Of a stretch of 32,195 nucleotides of DNA, positions 7,192-20,107 are shown in pieces. The stretch's first letter is position 1. Each line of letters begins with the position of its first letter. The stretch lies in contig JAUIJH010000049.1 in the NCBI GenBank assembly GCA_030431335.1, forward strand, positions 1 through 32,195, given 5' to 3'. Below the pieces are notes generated by a model. It saw nothing but the letters and a program-made list of their open reading frames with translations, searched no databases and was not told the origin of the DNA. This stretch comes from Alphaproteobacteria bacterium (GTDB lineage: Bacteria > Pseudomonadota > Alphaproteobacteria > Rhizobiales > Amorphaceae). The translations under genes and the position numbers were made by a program.

Positions 7192-7548
7192 TTACTGCGC
7201 TTTGGGCGCGGGGGTGGGCGCGGTCGCGGCGGGTGTGCCCTGCGGCGCCGGCGTCGCGGCGGCGCTGCTGTCCGCGGGCGTCAGGCCGGCGTCCCGCTCG
7301 CCATCGTCGACAAGCTCTTTTTCCAGTGCCTCGATACGCCGCTCGAGCGCCTTGAGGCGTTCGTCGTAGTCAACGAACCGGGCGCGGAAATCGGCCCGGA
7401 CGCGATCGATGTCGGAGCTTGGCTCGGTGGCCGGGGCGGCGGCGGGCGCCGGTGCGGGCGCGCCGGTGGCCGGCTTGGTCTCGGTCTGCGCAAGCGCCGG
7501 CGCGGCAATCAGGAAGCTGGCGAGGAGGGCTGCAGCGCGCGTCATCAT
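7192..7548 (-). CDS. Small exported coiled-coil protein, unknown function
   Basis: The product is 118 residues. A signal peptide (MMTRAAALLASFLIAAPALA, then Q) suggests periplasmic location. An Ala/Pro-rich spacer follows, then a charged heptad-like helix at about 48-85 (RLKALERRIEALEKELVDD) and a second Ala/Pro/Thr-rich tail. No catalytic motif is seen. The start is ATG 7548 or the adjacent ATG 7545, with GGAG just upstream. It lies 61 bp after atpC in the same direction and may be co-transcribed, though nothing ties it to ATP synthase. The family is not recognised. Confidence 0.7.
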   Translation of the reverse strand: MMTRAAALLASFLIAAPALAQTETKPATGAPAPAPAAAPATEPSSDIDRVRADFRARFVDYDERLKALERRIEALEKELVDDGERDAGLTPADSSAAATPAPQGTPAATAPTPAPKAQ

Positions 7549-7609
7549 CGTCTCCGTGGCCTGGGTGGCGGGCGGCCCGTCCGCGGCAGCGGCCGGACCC
7601 CGCGCCAAC

Positions 7610-7999
7610 CTACACCAACGCGCGGACGCTTCGCAGCGTTGCAATGCGGCGGTTGGCCTCGTCGAGCGGAGCGTGCTCCAGAAGCTGGGCGTCCTTCTCG
7701 GCCTCGGCGATGATCGCATCGATGCGGGGACCGGCCTCGGCCACGTCCACCGCCGATTCGGCCAGCACGCTGCAGCCCTTCTGGCTCACGTCGCAGAATC
7801 CGCCGTCGATGAAGATGCGCTTGGCGCCGGCCTCGCCGCCCTTCACCTCGACGATGCCGGGGCCGAGCAGGGCCAGCACGGGCGCATGGCCGGGAAGGAC
7901 CTGGAACTCGCCTTCCGCGCCGGGCAGCCTGACCTCGTCCACCTCGGCCGAGATGAGCAGGGATTCGGGCGAAACGAGCTCGAAGTGAAAGGTGGCCAT
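7610..7999 (-). CDS. atpC: F1-ATPase epsilon subunit
   Basis: This 129-residue central-stalk subunit couples rotation of gamma to catalysis and restrains wasteful ATP hydrolysis. The N-terminal beta-sandwich is clear: FHFELVSPESLL, VRLPGAEGEFQVLPGHAP, and IFIDGGFCDV. The C-terminal helical part (about 88-129) is short, as in many alphaproteobacteria. Its ATG overlaps the stop of the small Cys-motif gene as TGATG, so it is probably translated by re-initiation. It is the last of the F1 genes. Confidence 0.95.
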   Translation of the reverse strand: MATFHFELVSPESLLISAEVDEVRLPGAEGEFQVLPGHAPVLALLGPGIVEVKGGEAGAKRIFIDGGFCDVSQKGCSVLAESAVDVAEAGPRIDAIIAEAEKDAQLLEHAPLDEANRRIATLRSVRALV

Positions 8000-8235
8000 C
8001 AGTTTGTTGCCTTCGCTTGGATCTCGGCTGCGGGCGGTCCAACCGGCGCGCCGCAGAAGGGGCAGTAGTGGACGGCGTGGTCGTAGAGACCAAGTCCGCT
8101 CGGCGTGTCGATCATCCCGATGACCATGGTCAATTGCTCGTCGTCATCGAGAAAGAGGGTGGGTTCCGCCCCGCGGCCCGGGCCGGCCAAGACTTCGGCG
8201 AGCTTGGCGCAGCAGGGTGCATCGGGGCGGAACAC
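7999..8235 (-). CDS. Small Cys-motif protein between atpD and atpC
   Basis: The 78-residue product has CPFCGAPVG near residue 58 and a CC pair near residue 8, so it may bind a metal. The rest is acidic and Gly/Pro-rich. It is not a known ATP synthase subunit. It starts 3 bp after the atpD stop and its own stop shares a base with the atpC start, so it sits tightly within the transcript. Small proteins ending in a CPFCG knuckle occur widely with no assigned role. The gene is supported by its spacing and normal codon use; function unknown. Confidence 0.7.
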   Translation of the reverse strand: MFRPDAPCCAKLAEVLAGPGRGAEPTLFLDDDEQLTMVIGMIDTPSGLGLYDHAVHYCPFCGAPVGPPAAEIQAKATN

Positions 8236-8238
8236 CCG

Positions 8239-10660
<2,422 letters not shown>

Positions 10661-10811
10661 GTGCGAGCGGTCCCGGTCGTCGGGGCGGGCGCCATGCGCC
10701 CGGCGCCCGGACAGCGCCTGAGGGCACGGGCCGGCGACGGGTCTGCCATCGTGCCATGACGGGACGGCCGGCATGCGGCGGCGGCCTTGCGGGCGAACTG
10801 GAGCTGCACGG

Positions 10812-11825
10812 CTAGCGGACGCCTTTGCGCAGGAGGTCGTGCACGTGGACGATGCCGATGGGGCGGTCGGCCTCCGTCACGAACAGGCTCGTGATGGCGC
10901 GCGCGTTCATCTCTTTCAGCGCCTCGGCGGCCAGCGCATGGGGCGACATGGTGGCGGGGCGGGGCGTCATCACGTCGGCGGCGGGGCGTTTCAACAGCTC
11001 CGGCGACATGTGGCGGCGCAGGTCGCCGTCGGTCACGATGCCGATCAGCACGCCGTCGCGCATCACGCCGACGCAGCCGAACGATTTCTGGCTCATCACG
11101 ATGAGCGCCTCGCTCATCGCCGTGTCGTGGGCGACGAGGGGCAGCGCATCGCCGCTGTGCATGATGGCCTCGACGCGCATCAGCTGCGCGCCCAGCTTGC
11201 CGCCGGGGTGGAACAGGCCGAAATCGCCGGCCGAGAACTTGGCGTCGCTCATCAGCCCGATGGCGATCATGTCGCCCACCACCAGCTGCTGCAGCGTCGA
11301 GGTGGTGGGGGCGAGACGCAGCGGGCACGCCTCGCGCCACTTGGGGTAGACGACGGCGATGTCGGCCATGGTCGCCAACGTGGATTCGGGGTCGGCGGTG
11401 ACGGCGACCATCGGGATCGCGAAGCGCTTGGCGTAGGTGAGGAGGTCGCCCAGCTCGGACGTCTCGCCGGAATTGGACAACAGCAGCAGCACATCCTCGC
11501 GTGTCACCATGCCGAGGTCGCCATGGCTGGCGTCGGTGGCGTGGACGAAGTGCGCCGGCGTGCCGGTTGAAGCCAGCGTGGCGGCGATCTTGCGCGCGAT
11601 GTGCCCGGACTTGCCGACGCCGCTCACCACCACGCGGCCGGTGCCGTTGCCGGCGATGCCGCCCTGGCGCGTGGCCCCGGCGATGAGATCCACGGCCTCG
11701 GCGAGGCTGCGGCCGAGCGGACCGTCCAGCGCCAGGCGAATGGCTTCGATGGCCTGTTCGTGGGTTTCCGCCGTCTCGACGAGAAGATCGCGCAGCTTGA
11801 TGCGGGTCTGGGCTGTGACGTTCAT
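10812..11825 (-). CDS. kdsD: D-arabinose 5-phosphate isomerase (KpsF/GutQ family)
   Basis: The enzyme interconverts ribulose 5-phosphate and arabinose 5-phosphate, the substrate of KdsA. The 337 residues form a SIS sugar-isomerase domain (about 45-190) with [28 protein letters not shown] and LSNSGETSE. Two CBS domains follow (about 215-335), with FGCVGVM and [10 protein letters not shown]. Length and order are normal for KdsD/KpsF. It is the first of two KDO genes placed inside the F1-ATPase gene series, 178 bp after atpG. GutQ-type paralogues cannot be excluded on sequence alone, but the KdsA neighbour supports KDO synthesis. Confidence 0.94.
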   Translation of the reverse strand: MNVTAQTRIKLRDLLVETAETHEQAIEAIRLALDGPLGRSLAEAVDLIAGATRQGGIAGNGTGRVVVSGVGKSGHIARKIAATLASTGTPAHFVHATDASHGDLGMVTREDVLLLLSNSGETSELGDLLTYAKRFAIPMVAVTADPESTLATMADIAVVYPKWREACPLRLAPTTSTLQQLVVGDMIAIGLMSDAKFSAGDFGLFHPGGKLGAQLMRVEAIMHSGDALPLVAHDTAMSEALIVMSQKSFGCVGVMRDGVLIGIVTDGDLRRHMSPELLKRPAADVMTPRPATMSPHALAAEALKEMNARAITSLFVTEADRPIGIVHVHDLLRKGVR

Positions 11826-11904
11826 AAACGCATTACCTGGACAGGGCAGGCGAGACCCGCCGCGATTCGTGCTGCAAGAGACTTACACGGTCTTGAACTG
11901 GCAC

Positions 11905-11933
11905 GCCAATGGCGTGCAGGGAACGCCATTGGC
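11905..11933. repeat. Perfect 11-bp inverted repeat between atpG and kdsD
   Basis: Arms GCCAATGGCGT and ACGCCATTGGC flank a 7-nt loop. No U-run follows in either direction, so it is not a standard terminator. It could be an RNA processing or stabilising hairpin, or a protein site, in the 178-bp gap. Confidence 0.55.
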
Positions 11934-12003
11934 GAAATCCCAGGTTGCGGACCGGGCGGGCGGTTCGAGGCCTGCCCGGCGCGCTTGCTTTGGCGAGGGC
12001 CAG

Positions 12004-12900
12004 CTACAGCGCCTCGGCGCCGGAGATGATCTCGATCAGCTCCTTGGTGATCTGCGCCTGGCGCGTGCGGTTGAACTCCAGCGTCAGCCGGTCGATCATC
12101 TCGCCGGCGTTGCGGGTGGCGTTGTCCATCGCCGTCATGCGGGCGCCCTGTTCGGAGGCGGCGTTCTCGAGCAGCGCGCGGAAGATCTGCACCGCGATGT
12201 TGCGCGGCACCAGCGCGTCGAGAATGACGGCGGGCTCCGGCTCGTACTCGTAGACCGCATCGCCCCCGGCGGCTCCGGTCGCTTCCTCGCCTTGCGCCAG
12301 CTCGGACGGGGCGGCGGGGATCAGCTGCAGCGCCGTCGGCTTCTGGCTGATGACGGAGCGGAACTCGGCGTAATAGAGCGTGGCGACGTCGAACTCGGCC
12401 GTGTCGAACAGGCCGACCACCTTCTGCGCCACTTCCTGCGCCTGGGTGAACCCGATGCGGCGCAGCCCCTTGTACTCGATCACGTCGATGATCTGGTTGC
12501 GGTAGCCGCGGCGCAGGATGTCGTAGCCTTTGCGGCCGACGCACAGGAACCGCACCGTCTTGCCGGCGGCGGTCAGGCTCAGCGCATCGGCGACGGCCTT
12601 GCGCACGATCGAGGTGTTGAAGCCGCCGCAAAGTCCGCGGTCGGCCGTACACACCACGAGCAGGTGCACCTTGTCCTCGCCCCGGCCGGTGAGCAGCACC
12701 GGCGCGTCCGGGTCGCCGACCGTGGAACTGGCCAGGTTGGCCAGAACGGATGCCATGCGCGCCGCATAGGGGCGCGCCGCGACGGCCGCTTCCTGGGCAC
12801 GGCGCAGCTTCGCCGCGGCCACGAGCTGCATGGCCTTGGTGATTTTCTGCGTCGCCTTGACGGAGGCGATGCGTACTCGGAGGTCCTTCAGTGAGGGCAT
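12004..12900 (-). CDS. atpG: F1-ATPase gamma subunit
   Basis: This 298-residue rotor shaft inside the alpha3-beta3 ring starts [20 protein letters not shown], then [16 protein letters not shown]. It has the central DRGLCGGFN motif and ends with the conserved helix [18 protein letters not shown] followed by [19 protein letters not shown]. Acidic Gly/Ala inserts (about residues 190-215) are typical of alphaproteobacterial gamma subunits. It lies 18 bp after atpA. The next gene in the same direction is kdsD rather than atpD. Confidence 0.97.
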   Translation of the reverse strand: MPSLKDLRVRIASVKATQKITKAMQLVAAAKLRRAQEAAVAARPYAARMASVLANLASSTVGDPDAPVLLTGRGEDKVHLLVVCTADRGLCGGFNTSIVRKAVADALSLTAAGKTVRFLCVGRKGYDILRRGYRNQIIDVIEYKGLRRIGFTQAQEVAQKVVGLFDTAEFDVATLYYAEFRSVISQKPTALQLIPAAPSELAQGEEATGAAGGDAVYEYEPEPAVILDALVPRNIAVQIFRALLENAASEQGARMTAMDNATRNAGEMIDRLTLEFNRTRQAQITKELIEIISGAEAL

Positions 12901-12918
12901 GAGATCTGCCGGAAAGCC

Positions 12919-14472
<1,554 letters not shown>

Positions 14473-14473
14473 G

Positions 14474-15028
14474 TTATGCGGCTTCCTTCATGGCGGCGCG
14501 CAGACCCATCAGGCGGGTCTTCACGCTGGTGTCGATCATTTGGCTGCCCAGGCGCACGATGAGCCCGCCGATCAGCGTCGGGTCCACGTGCGTCTCCAGT
14601 TTGATGGTGCCGCCGGCCTTTTCGGCCAGCGCTTCCTTGAGGGCGGTCATCTGCGCGTCGCTCAGCGGTTCGGCCGAGGTGATGACGGCAATGGTCTCGC
14701 CGCGATGGGCCGCGAGGACCTCGTGAAAGGCGCGCAGCATCCCGGGCAGGGCGAAAAGGCGGCGGTTCTTGGCGGTGAGCTTGACGAAATTGGCGGTCAA
14801 GACGGAAATCTCAGCCTTGTCCATCACCGCGCCGAGGGCGCGGATCTGGTCGTCGGCGGAAAACAGCGGGCTGGCGACGAGACGGGCCAGATCGGCGCTG
14901 TCCGTCAGCATGGCGCGCATGCTCGTCACGTCGGCATCGACCGCGTCGAGAGCGTTCTCGTCGCGTGCCAATTCGAACAGTGCGGAAGCGTAGCGCAGGG
15001 CGACGCCTGAGGTCGTGGGATTGGCCAA
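14474..15028 (-). CDS. atpH: F1-ATPase delta subunit
   Basis: This 184-residue subunit joins the top of F1 to the peripheral stalk of F0. It starts from TTG (read as Met) as [20 protein letters not shown], matching the family N-terminus. It ends with [20 protein letters not shown], the conserved C-terminal signature. GAGAAAG about 10 nt upstream is the likely ribosome site. It is first of the F1 genes, one base before atpA. The F0 genes are not in the window, as is usual in alphaproteobacteria. Confidence 0.95.
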   Translation of the reverse strand: MANPTTSGVALRYASALFELARDENALDAVDADVTSMRAMLTDSADLARLVASPLFSADDQIRALGAVMDKAEISVLTANFVKLTAKNRRLFALPGMLRAFHEVLAAHRGETIAVITSAEPLSDAQMTALKEALAEKAGGTIKLETHVDPTLIGGLIVRLGSQMIDTSVKTRLMGLRAAMKEAA

Positions 15029-15077
15029 AGCGTGTCGTCTTTCTCAGCGAGGCGGAATCAAGCTGCCGGTCGGCCGG

Positions 15078-15106
15078 GCGATAGCATAGCGATTTTACCC
15101 GCGCAA
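15078..15106 (-). promoter_or_regulatory. Candidate promoter of the F1-ATPase genes
   Basis: On the minus strand TTGCGC and TATCGC are spaced by 17 bp, in the 101-bp gap before atpH. An alternative -10, TATGCT, overlaps it. Consensus match is moderate. Confidence 0.35.
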
Positions 15107-15129
15107 CGCCGACAGCGCCACCAGGCCGC

Positions 15130-16089
15130 TCAATGGGCCAGCCTTTGCCGCCCGCGGACCCCTCGCAGGAGCCGCCCATCGATGACCGCGAGCCCCGCGA
15201 AGATCAGCGCCATGCCGCAAAGCTCCGCGATACCGAGGGTTTCGTGGAGGAGGAGCGCGCCGCAGATCACCGCCACGACCGGGATCAGCACCGTGACGAG
15301 GGTGGTGTTGGTCGCACCCGCCCGGGCGAGGAGGCGAAAATAAAGGAGATACGCGAAAGCCGTGGAAACGCACGCGTTGACGACGATCACCGCCCAGATG
15401 CCCGGATCGGGCGCCGCGAAGGCGGCCGCGCCGTCCACCGCGAGCGCGAGCGGCACCAGCATCGCGGCCGATGCGGTGAGCTGGCCCGCCGCGAGCGTGA
15501 CCGGCGACAGGCCGTATTGCCGGAAGCGCCGGCCGAACACGGCCGCCATCCCGTAGGACAGCGCGGCGGCAAGGATGGCGAGCTGGTGCGGCACATTGTT
15601 GCCGATCCCGGCGAGGGCGGCGGGGCCGATCATCACCGCCACGCCGCCGAGGCCGATGAGGAGGCCGGCGACCTTGCGCCCCGTCAGCCGCTCGTCGGGC
15701 AGCACGGCGCCGGCGATGATGGCCGCGAACAGCGGCGTCGTGGCGTTGAGGATCGCCGCAAGGCCGGCGGTGATGCCGGTCTGCCCCCAGACGATGGCGC
15801 TGAACGGCAGCGCGTTGTTGATCAGCCCCATGATGGCGAAGGCGAGCCACAGCCCCGGCGCGCGAGGCACCGGCAGGCGCAGGATCGCGATGACGAGCCA
15901 CAGCGTCACCGCGGCGATGCCGACGCGAAAGGCGACCAGCGTCAGCACCGGCACCGCCGTGAGGATGATCTCGACGAACACGAAGGTGCTGCCCCACACG
16001 ATGGCGAGCGCGATCAGCATCAGCCAGGACTGCAGGTCCATGGGCGCGGCGGTGCGCGGGGCCGGCGTGCCGGCGGCGTTGGCGGACAT
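15130..16089 (-). CDS. EamA/DMT-family transporter
   Basis: This 319-residue inner-membrane protein has about ten hydrophobic segments in two EamA repeats. The first spans about 20-155 (LIALAIVWGSTFVFVEI, then TLVAFRVGIAAVTLW). The second spans about 170-305 (ILAAALSYGMAAVFGRR, and LHETLGIAELCGMALIFAG). Members export metabolites or amino acids; the substrate is not predictable. The start ATG 16089 precedes MSANAAGTPAPRT and a short Ala/Pro-rich cytoplasmic stretch. It lies upstream of atpH in the same direction but probably has its own transcript. Confidence 0.88.
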   Translation of the reverse strand: MSANAAGTPAPRTAAPMDLQSWLMLIALAIVWGSTFVFVEIILTAVPVLTLVAFRVGIAAVTLWLVIAILRLPVPRAPGLWLAFAIMGLINNALPFSAIVWGQTGITAGLAAILNATTPLFAAIIAGAVLPDERLTGRKVAGLLIGLGGVAVMIGPAALAGIGNNVPHQLAILAAALSYGMAAVFGRRFRQYGLSPVTLAAGQLTASAAMLVPLALAVDGAAAFAAPDPGIWAVIVVNACVSTAFAYLLYFRLLARAGATNTTLVTVLIPVVAVICGALLLHETLGIAELCGMALIFAGLAVIDGRLLRGVRGRQRLAH

Positions 16090-16313
16090 GCGATCGATCC
16101 TTTGGCGGGCCGCGCCCGGTCGCGCTGCCGGGGGGCGGCGCGACGGACTTGCGGGACCGGAGCGCCGGAGGCAGGCGCCCTGGGTCGATCGAAGCTATGG
16201 CGCCGTGCGCGGCTTTGGGCAAGGTGCCGGCGCAGTTTGCGCGCAAGAAGCCGAGCGCCCGCGAAGCCCATCGGTGGGCCGCGCGGGCGTGTCGGCGAGC
16301 CGGACGGGTCCGG

Positions 16314-18026
16314 TCAGGCGGCGGCGGAGCGGGGGCCGTCGTCGTTGTTAACGGTCTTGATGAAGCTCGAGACCTCGCCGCTCATGCGCTTCTGGCTTTC
16401 CTTCAACGTGTCGGACAGGGCCGCGACGTCTGCGGCGAGCTTGCGGGTCTGGCCGAATTTTTCCTCCACGCCTTTCACGCTGCTCGCCACCGTCGCCGTC
16501 TGGTTGGAGACGATGCCGACGCTGGAGGAAATCTCGGTCAGCGCCGCATTCTGCTCCTCCACCGCCGCGGCCACGGCGGACGAGTTGTCGTTCACCGTGC
16601 GGATCGAGGAGCCGATGTCCTCGATCGTCGTCACCACGCGGGAGATGTCGGCCGTCACCTCGTTGATGACGGAGGTGATCTCCTCGGTGGCGTTGCCGGT
16701 CTGGTCGGCGAGTTCCTTGACCTGCTGGGCGACCACCGCGAAGCCCTTGCCGGCCTCGCCGGCGCGGGCCGCCTCGATCGTGGCGTTGAGCGCGAGCAGG
16801 TTGATCTGGCCGGCGATGTTGTTGATGAAGCCGATCACCTGGTGGATCTTCTCCGACTTCTTCAAAAGGCCGCCCACCTGATCGACAGCCTTCTCGGAGG
16901 CGCTGGTCGTCTGGCGGATCAGCTCGGACGTGCTCTGCATCTGGCTGGAGATCTCGTTCACCGAGATGGACATCTCCTCGATGGAGGCGGCCACGCGCTG
17001 CACGCTCTCGCCGGTGCTTTGGGCCGAGTTGGTCACGTTCTGGGTGAAGTTGAACGTTTCGCTCGCCATCGAGCCCAGCGCCGCCGCGGCATTGGACAGC
17101 GAGGCGCCCGCGCCGTCGAGATCGCCCAGCACGATGTTGGCCTGGCCGTGGAAGAGGTTGGTGGCGTTGCGCACCTCGGTGGCGCGGGCCAGCTCCTTCT
17201 CGGCCTTCACCTTGCGGGCGGCCTCGTTTTCGTCGTTGCTCTTGCCTTCGTCGCGCAGGACCGCCAGGGCGCGGGCGAGCTCGGCCAGCTCGTCGGTCTT
17301 GTCCTGTCCCGGAATGGCGACCGACCAGTCACGCTTTTGCAGCTTCTGGGTCACCTCGGTCAGCCGGCGCAGCGGGCGCACGATGCCGGTCTGGAACACG
17401 GAGATGACGGCGACCGCGATGATCGTCAGCACCACGCCGACGGCGCCCGATGTGAACAGCAGGACCGACTGGCTGCGCCGCAGCGTCGCCAGCGAGGTGT
17501 TGCCCACGTCGCGGGCGTCGTGCAGCAGTTCGCGGATCTTGGTGCCGATCTCACGGTCGAGCCGGACCGCTTCCGGCAGGATCTGACGGGTACGGGCGAT
17601 GTCGGCCGTGTAGGGGTCGTTCATGTCTTCGATCTGCGGCCTGGCGACGGTCTCGACCCATTGGGCGACCAGCGCCTGAATGTCCTCGACGACCGGAATA
17701 TATTCTTGCAGGCCGGCCGAATGAGACAGCGCTTCGATGGTCTTGGCGCTCATCTCGTCAATGCGTGCAATCTGCTCATCGAAATTGGCGACCGAATCGA
17801 GGCGGCCCGAGATGATCATGGTGCGCACGGATGCGTTGGCCGAGGTGATCGAGGAGCGATAGTCGTTGATCGCCTCGTCGGCGCCGATGGTGCTGTGCAC
17901 CTCGGCCGTGATGTCTTCCTGTTGCAGGCTTTGCCAGATCAGGATTGCACTCGATCCGATGGATATCGCTGCGATCAGACCGCACGCCAGCGCGACAGTC
18001 CTGCCAATTGTCATTCCGCCGATCAT
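16314..18026 (-). CDS. Methyl-accepting chemotaxis protein
   Basis: This 570-residue inner-membrane chemoreceptor passes ligand signals to CheA/CheW. TM1 is at about 7-30. A helical periplasmic domain (about 31-185, CHASE3-like or four-helix type) follows, then TM2 ([20 protein letters not shown], about 190-212). A HAMP domain covers about 213-265, and a long methyl-accepting coiled coil runs to about 555. The hairpin tip is canonical: [19 protein letters not shown] then [17 protein letters not shown], near residues 405-440. No CheR-tethering pentapeptide is seen at the C-terminus. ATG 18026 overlaps the upstream gene's TGA as ATGA. No che genes are in the window, so it must use remote machinery. 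Confidence 0.95.
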   Translation of the reverse strand: MIGGMTIGRTVALACGLIAAISIGSSAILIWQSLQQEDITAEVHSTIGADEAINDYRSSITSANASVRTMIISGRLDSVANFDEQIARIDEMSAKTIEALSHSAGLQEYIPVVEDIQALVAQWVETVARPQIEDMNDPYTADIARTRQILPEAVRLDREIGTKIRELLHDARDVGNTSLATLRRSQSVLLFTSGAVGVVLTIIAVAVISVFQTGIVRPLRRLTEVTQKLQKRDWSVAIPGQDKTDELAELARALAVLRDEGKSNDENEAARKVKAEKELARATEVRNATNLFHGQANIVLGDLDGAGASLSNAAAALGSMASETFNFTQNVTNSAQSTGESVQRVAASIEEMSISVNEISSQMQSTSELIRQTTSASEKAVDQVGGLLKKSEKIHQVIGFINNIAGQINLLALNATIEAARAGEAGKGFAVVAQQVKELADQTGNATEEITSVINEVTADISRVVTTIEDIGSSIRTVNDNSSAVAAAVEEQNAALTEISSSVGIVSNQTATVASSVKGVEEKFGQTRKLAADVAALSDTLKESQKRMSGEVSSFIKTVNNDDGPRSAAA

Positions 18027-18625
18027 CGTTTGAGACGCCTGTCCAATTCGGTGAGATTGATTTCGATGGTCGCCGCCCCGATCGGGGCTCCGCTGTCGGG
18101 GTCATCGATGGTGATGTTGATCTGGGCGCGCCAGGTGCCCGTGCCGTCGCTGAACTCGGCTTCGTCGATGAAAATCTCGCCCGGGCCGACACCGACGGTG
18201 CGCTGAAACTTCGCTTCGTCGCCCTGCCACATGTCGCTGGTGATCGCGCTCTGCCCGACGTTGAGGCCCTTGAGGCCGACGACGATGATTTCGGCGATCA
18301 GCCCATTGGAGTGAGCTTGCACACGCGTCAGGTAGTTCGACAGAGGGCTCGCCAAAGTGCTGGTGATGAGCGGCTTCTTGCTCTGTTCCCGTTCGGCGCG
18401 CCACTGTTCGTCGTAGGCCAGGATCTGGGATTGCTCCATGTGCACCCGCTCGCCGTTGGCGCCGCGCAGCGACATGATGACGATCTTGGCCGTCATGAGT
18501 TCGCGCATCTCGTCGACGAGCGAGCGCTCGATGATCCGCTCCGACAGAGGCGGCGATGTCATCGCCGCCGCGGGTTGGGCGAATGACAGGGCAAGACAGC
18601 ACAACAGACCGATACCTGGACGCAC
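18023..18625 (-). CDS. Secreted PDC (Cache-type) sensor-domain protein
   Basis: The 200-residue product starts at GTG 18625, chosen because GGGAGGT lies 5 nt upstream; an in-frame ATG at 18658 is less likely. The signal peptide ([20 protein letters not shown]) should place it in the periplasm. The rest fits a PDC/Cache ligand-binding fold. The most telling part is [19 protein letters not shown], followed by [13 protein letters not shown] and [18 protein letters not shown]. These domains normally sit within chemoreceptors or kinases; here it has no membrane anchor after cleavage and no output domain. Its stop overlaps the chemoreceptor start by 4 nt, so the two are made together, suggesting a periplasmic binding partner for that receptor. 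Confidence 0.82.
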   Translation of the reverse strand: MRPGIGLLCCLALSFAQPAAAMTSPPLSERIIERSLVDEMRELMTAKIVIMSLRGANGERVHMEQSQILAYDEQWRAEREQSKKPLITSTLASPLSNYLTRVQAHSNGLIAEIIVVGLKGLNVGQSAITSDMWQGDEAKFQRTVGVGPGEIFIDEAEFSDGTGTWRAQINITIDDPDSGAPIGAATIEINLTELDRRLKR

Positions 18626-18853
18626 GGTAGACCTCCCTGGCGTCACGGTCGCGAACATACTGGCGACCGCAAGACGTGGGCCCAACTTGGCTCATCAAGG
18701 TGGCACGGGGCTGGTGCTGCTTTTGGCCGCCGCGTCGGGAGCGGCAACCGTCCCGCCGGACCGCTTCCCGCCTCGCCGGAGCGCTGGGACCGCGAGACAC
18801 GCGCGATCGGCGAGTCCGGGCGCTCGGATCGGCCCGGTTCGCGCCGAAAGCGG

Positions 18854-20050
18854 CTAGCGGGCGGCGTCCCGCAGGGCCGGTTCCACGGCCGCGAAATGGG
18901 CCTCCCACGTCGCGGGGGGCGTGATCGCGGCGCGCCGTTCGCCGTGGCGCACATCGTCCCGGGCGAACGCCAGGATAGCTTCGCGCCAGCCAGGCCCGTC
19001 GAGCGGCGCGACGTAGGTGGCGGCGTCACCGCCGACCTCGCGGTGGGCCGGCAGGTCGGATGCGATGACCGGAACCCCCATGGCGTGCGCCTCGACGATG
19101 GGCAGGCCGAACCCTTCCGCGAAGGAGGGCGACAGCACCGCGCGCGCGCCGGCGACGACGCGCGCCGCCTGCGCGTCGTTGAGCGGGCCGAACATGGTGA
19201 CCAGCGGCTGCAGCGCCGCACAGCGGTCGATCAGCTCCAGCGCCGTATCGTCGTTGCCGCGCCGGCCGATGACGGCAAGGTGCGGCGGATCGGGCAGCCG
19301 CGCGAGATCCCGCCACACGTGCAGGAGCAGCGACAGGTTCTTGCGCCGGTTGATGGTGGAGACGTGCACGAAGGTCGGCGTGGCGAAGGTCATCGGCGTC
19401 GCCGGCGGGTCGAGCGCGGGCCCCAGATGCGCCGCGATCGCGCCGAAACGCACGTCGGGTGGACCGACGGCCAGGAGATCGTCCAATGTCGCCTGCGAGT
19501 TGGTGATCACGAAGTCGAAATGGCGGGCGAGCGCGGCAACGCGCGCCTGGTGCAAGCTCGAGGCACGCGGCGTATCGTATTCCGGGTGGGTGAGGGGAAT
19601 GACGTCGTGCACGAGGGCCGCCTTCGCGCCGGGCAGCGCGGCATAGTTGCGCGGCGTGTCGAGGCCGTCCTGGCCGACATTGAGGTAGATGGACTTGCCG
19701 CCGGCCGCTTCGGGCTTGCGCGCATTGGCCAGGAGCCGCCAGCGGCCGAGCCGGCCGGCGGCGCGCTCGGCGGCATAGCGGGCGCGCGAGCGGTTTTCGC
19801 GGCCGAAGCCGGGCGGCGCGTCGGCTTGCCAGCGGCGCTCCAGCTCGGCGACGACGGTGTCGAACGCGCCTTGCGACAGCGCCAGCGGGCCGCCGGCGCT
19901 GCGCGTCACCGGCACCGGCTCGAAGCTCGTCTGGCGCTGGAACCAGCGGGCGTAGGCAAGGTCCACGCGGTCGATGCCGGTGGGGCCGCCGAAATTTTCG
20001 TAACGGCGCACGAGGCGGCTGATATCGAGGAAGAGGATGGGGCGCGTCAT
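18854..20050 (-). CDS. GT4-type glycosyltransferase
   Basis: This 398-residue cytoplasmic or membrane-associated GT-B enzyme moves a sugar from a nucleotide donor. It starts MTRPILFLDISRLVRRYENF, followed by GGPTGIDRVDLAYARW, an N-terminal type found in polysaccharide glycosyltransferases. The donor-binding half has THINRRKN-like STINRRKNLSLLLHVW and LAVIGRRG. SPSFAEGFGLPIVEAHAMG follows near residue 310, holding the EX7E motif. ATG 20050 is preferred over in-frame upstream starts because family similarity begins there. It is divergent from a protease gene 57 bp away. The product could serve capsule, exopolysaccharide or LPS; no other glycan gene is adjacent. Confidence 0.88.
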   Translation of the reverse strand: MTRPILFLDISRLVRRYENFGGPTGIDRVDLAYARWFQRQTSFEPVPVTRSAGGPLALSQGAFDTVVAELERRWQADAPPGFGRENRSRARYAAERAAGRLGRWRLLANARKPEAAGGKSIYLNVGQDGLDTPRNYAALPGAKAALVHDVIPLTHPEYDTPRASSLHQARVAALARHFDFVITNSQATLDDLLAVGPPDVRFGAIAAHLGPALDPPATPMTFATPTFVHVSTINRRKNLSLLLHVWRDLARLPDPPHLAVIGRRGNDDTALELIDRCAALQPLVTMFGPLNDAQAARVVAGARAVLSPSFAEGFGLPIVEAHAMGVPVIASDLPAHREVGGDAATYVAPLDGPGWREAILAFARDDVRHGERRAAITPPATWEAHFAAVEPALRDAAR

Positions 20051-20107
20051 CGCCGGGTGGGTGACGCCTTGGAGGGCGCGCGTCAACAGGGAAGATCGGT
20101 TGCGCTC

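Noticed and set aside
11953-11978. Terminator after atpG
   Set aside because: A 9-bp stem with one mismatch exists, but it has no U-run in either direction.
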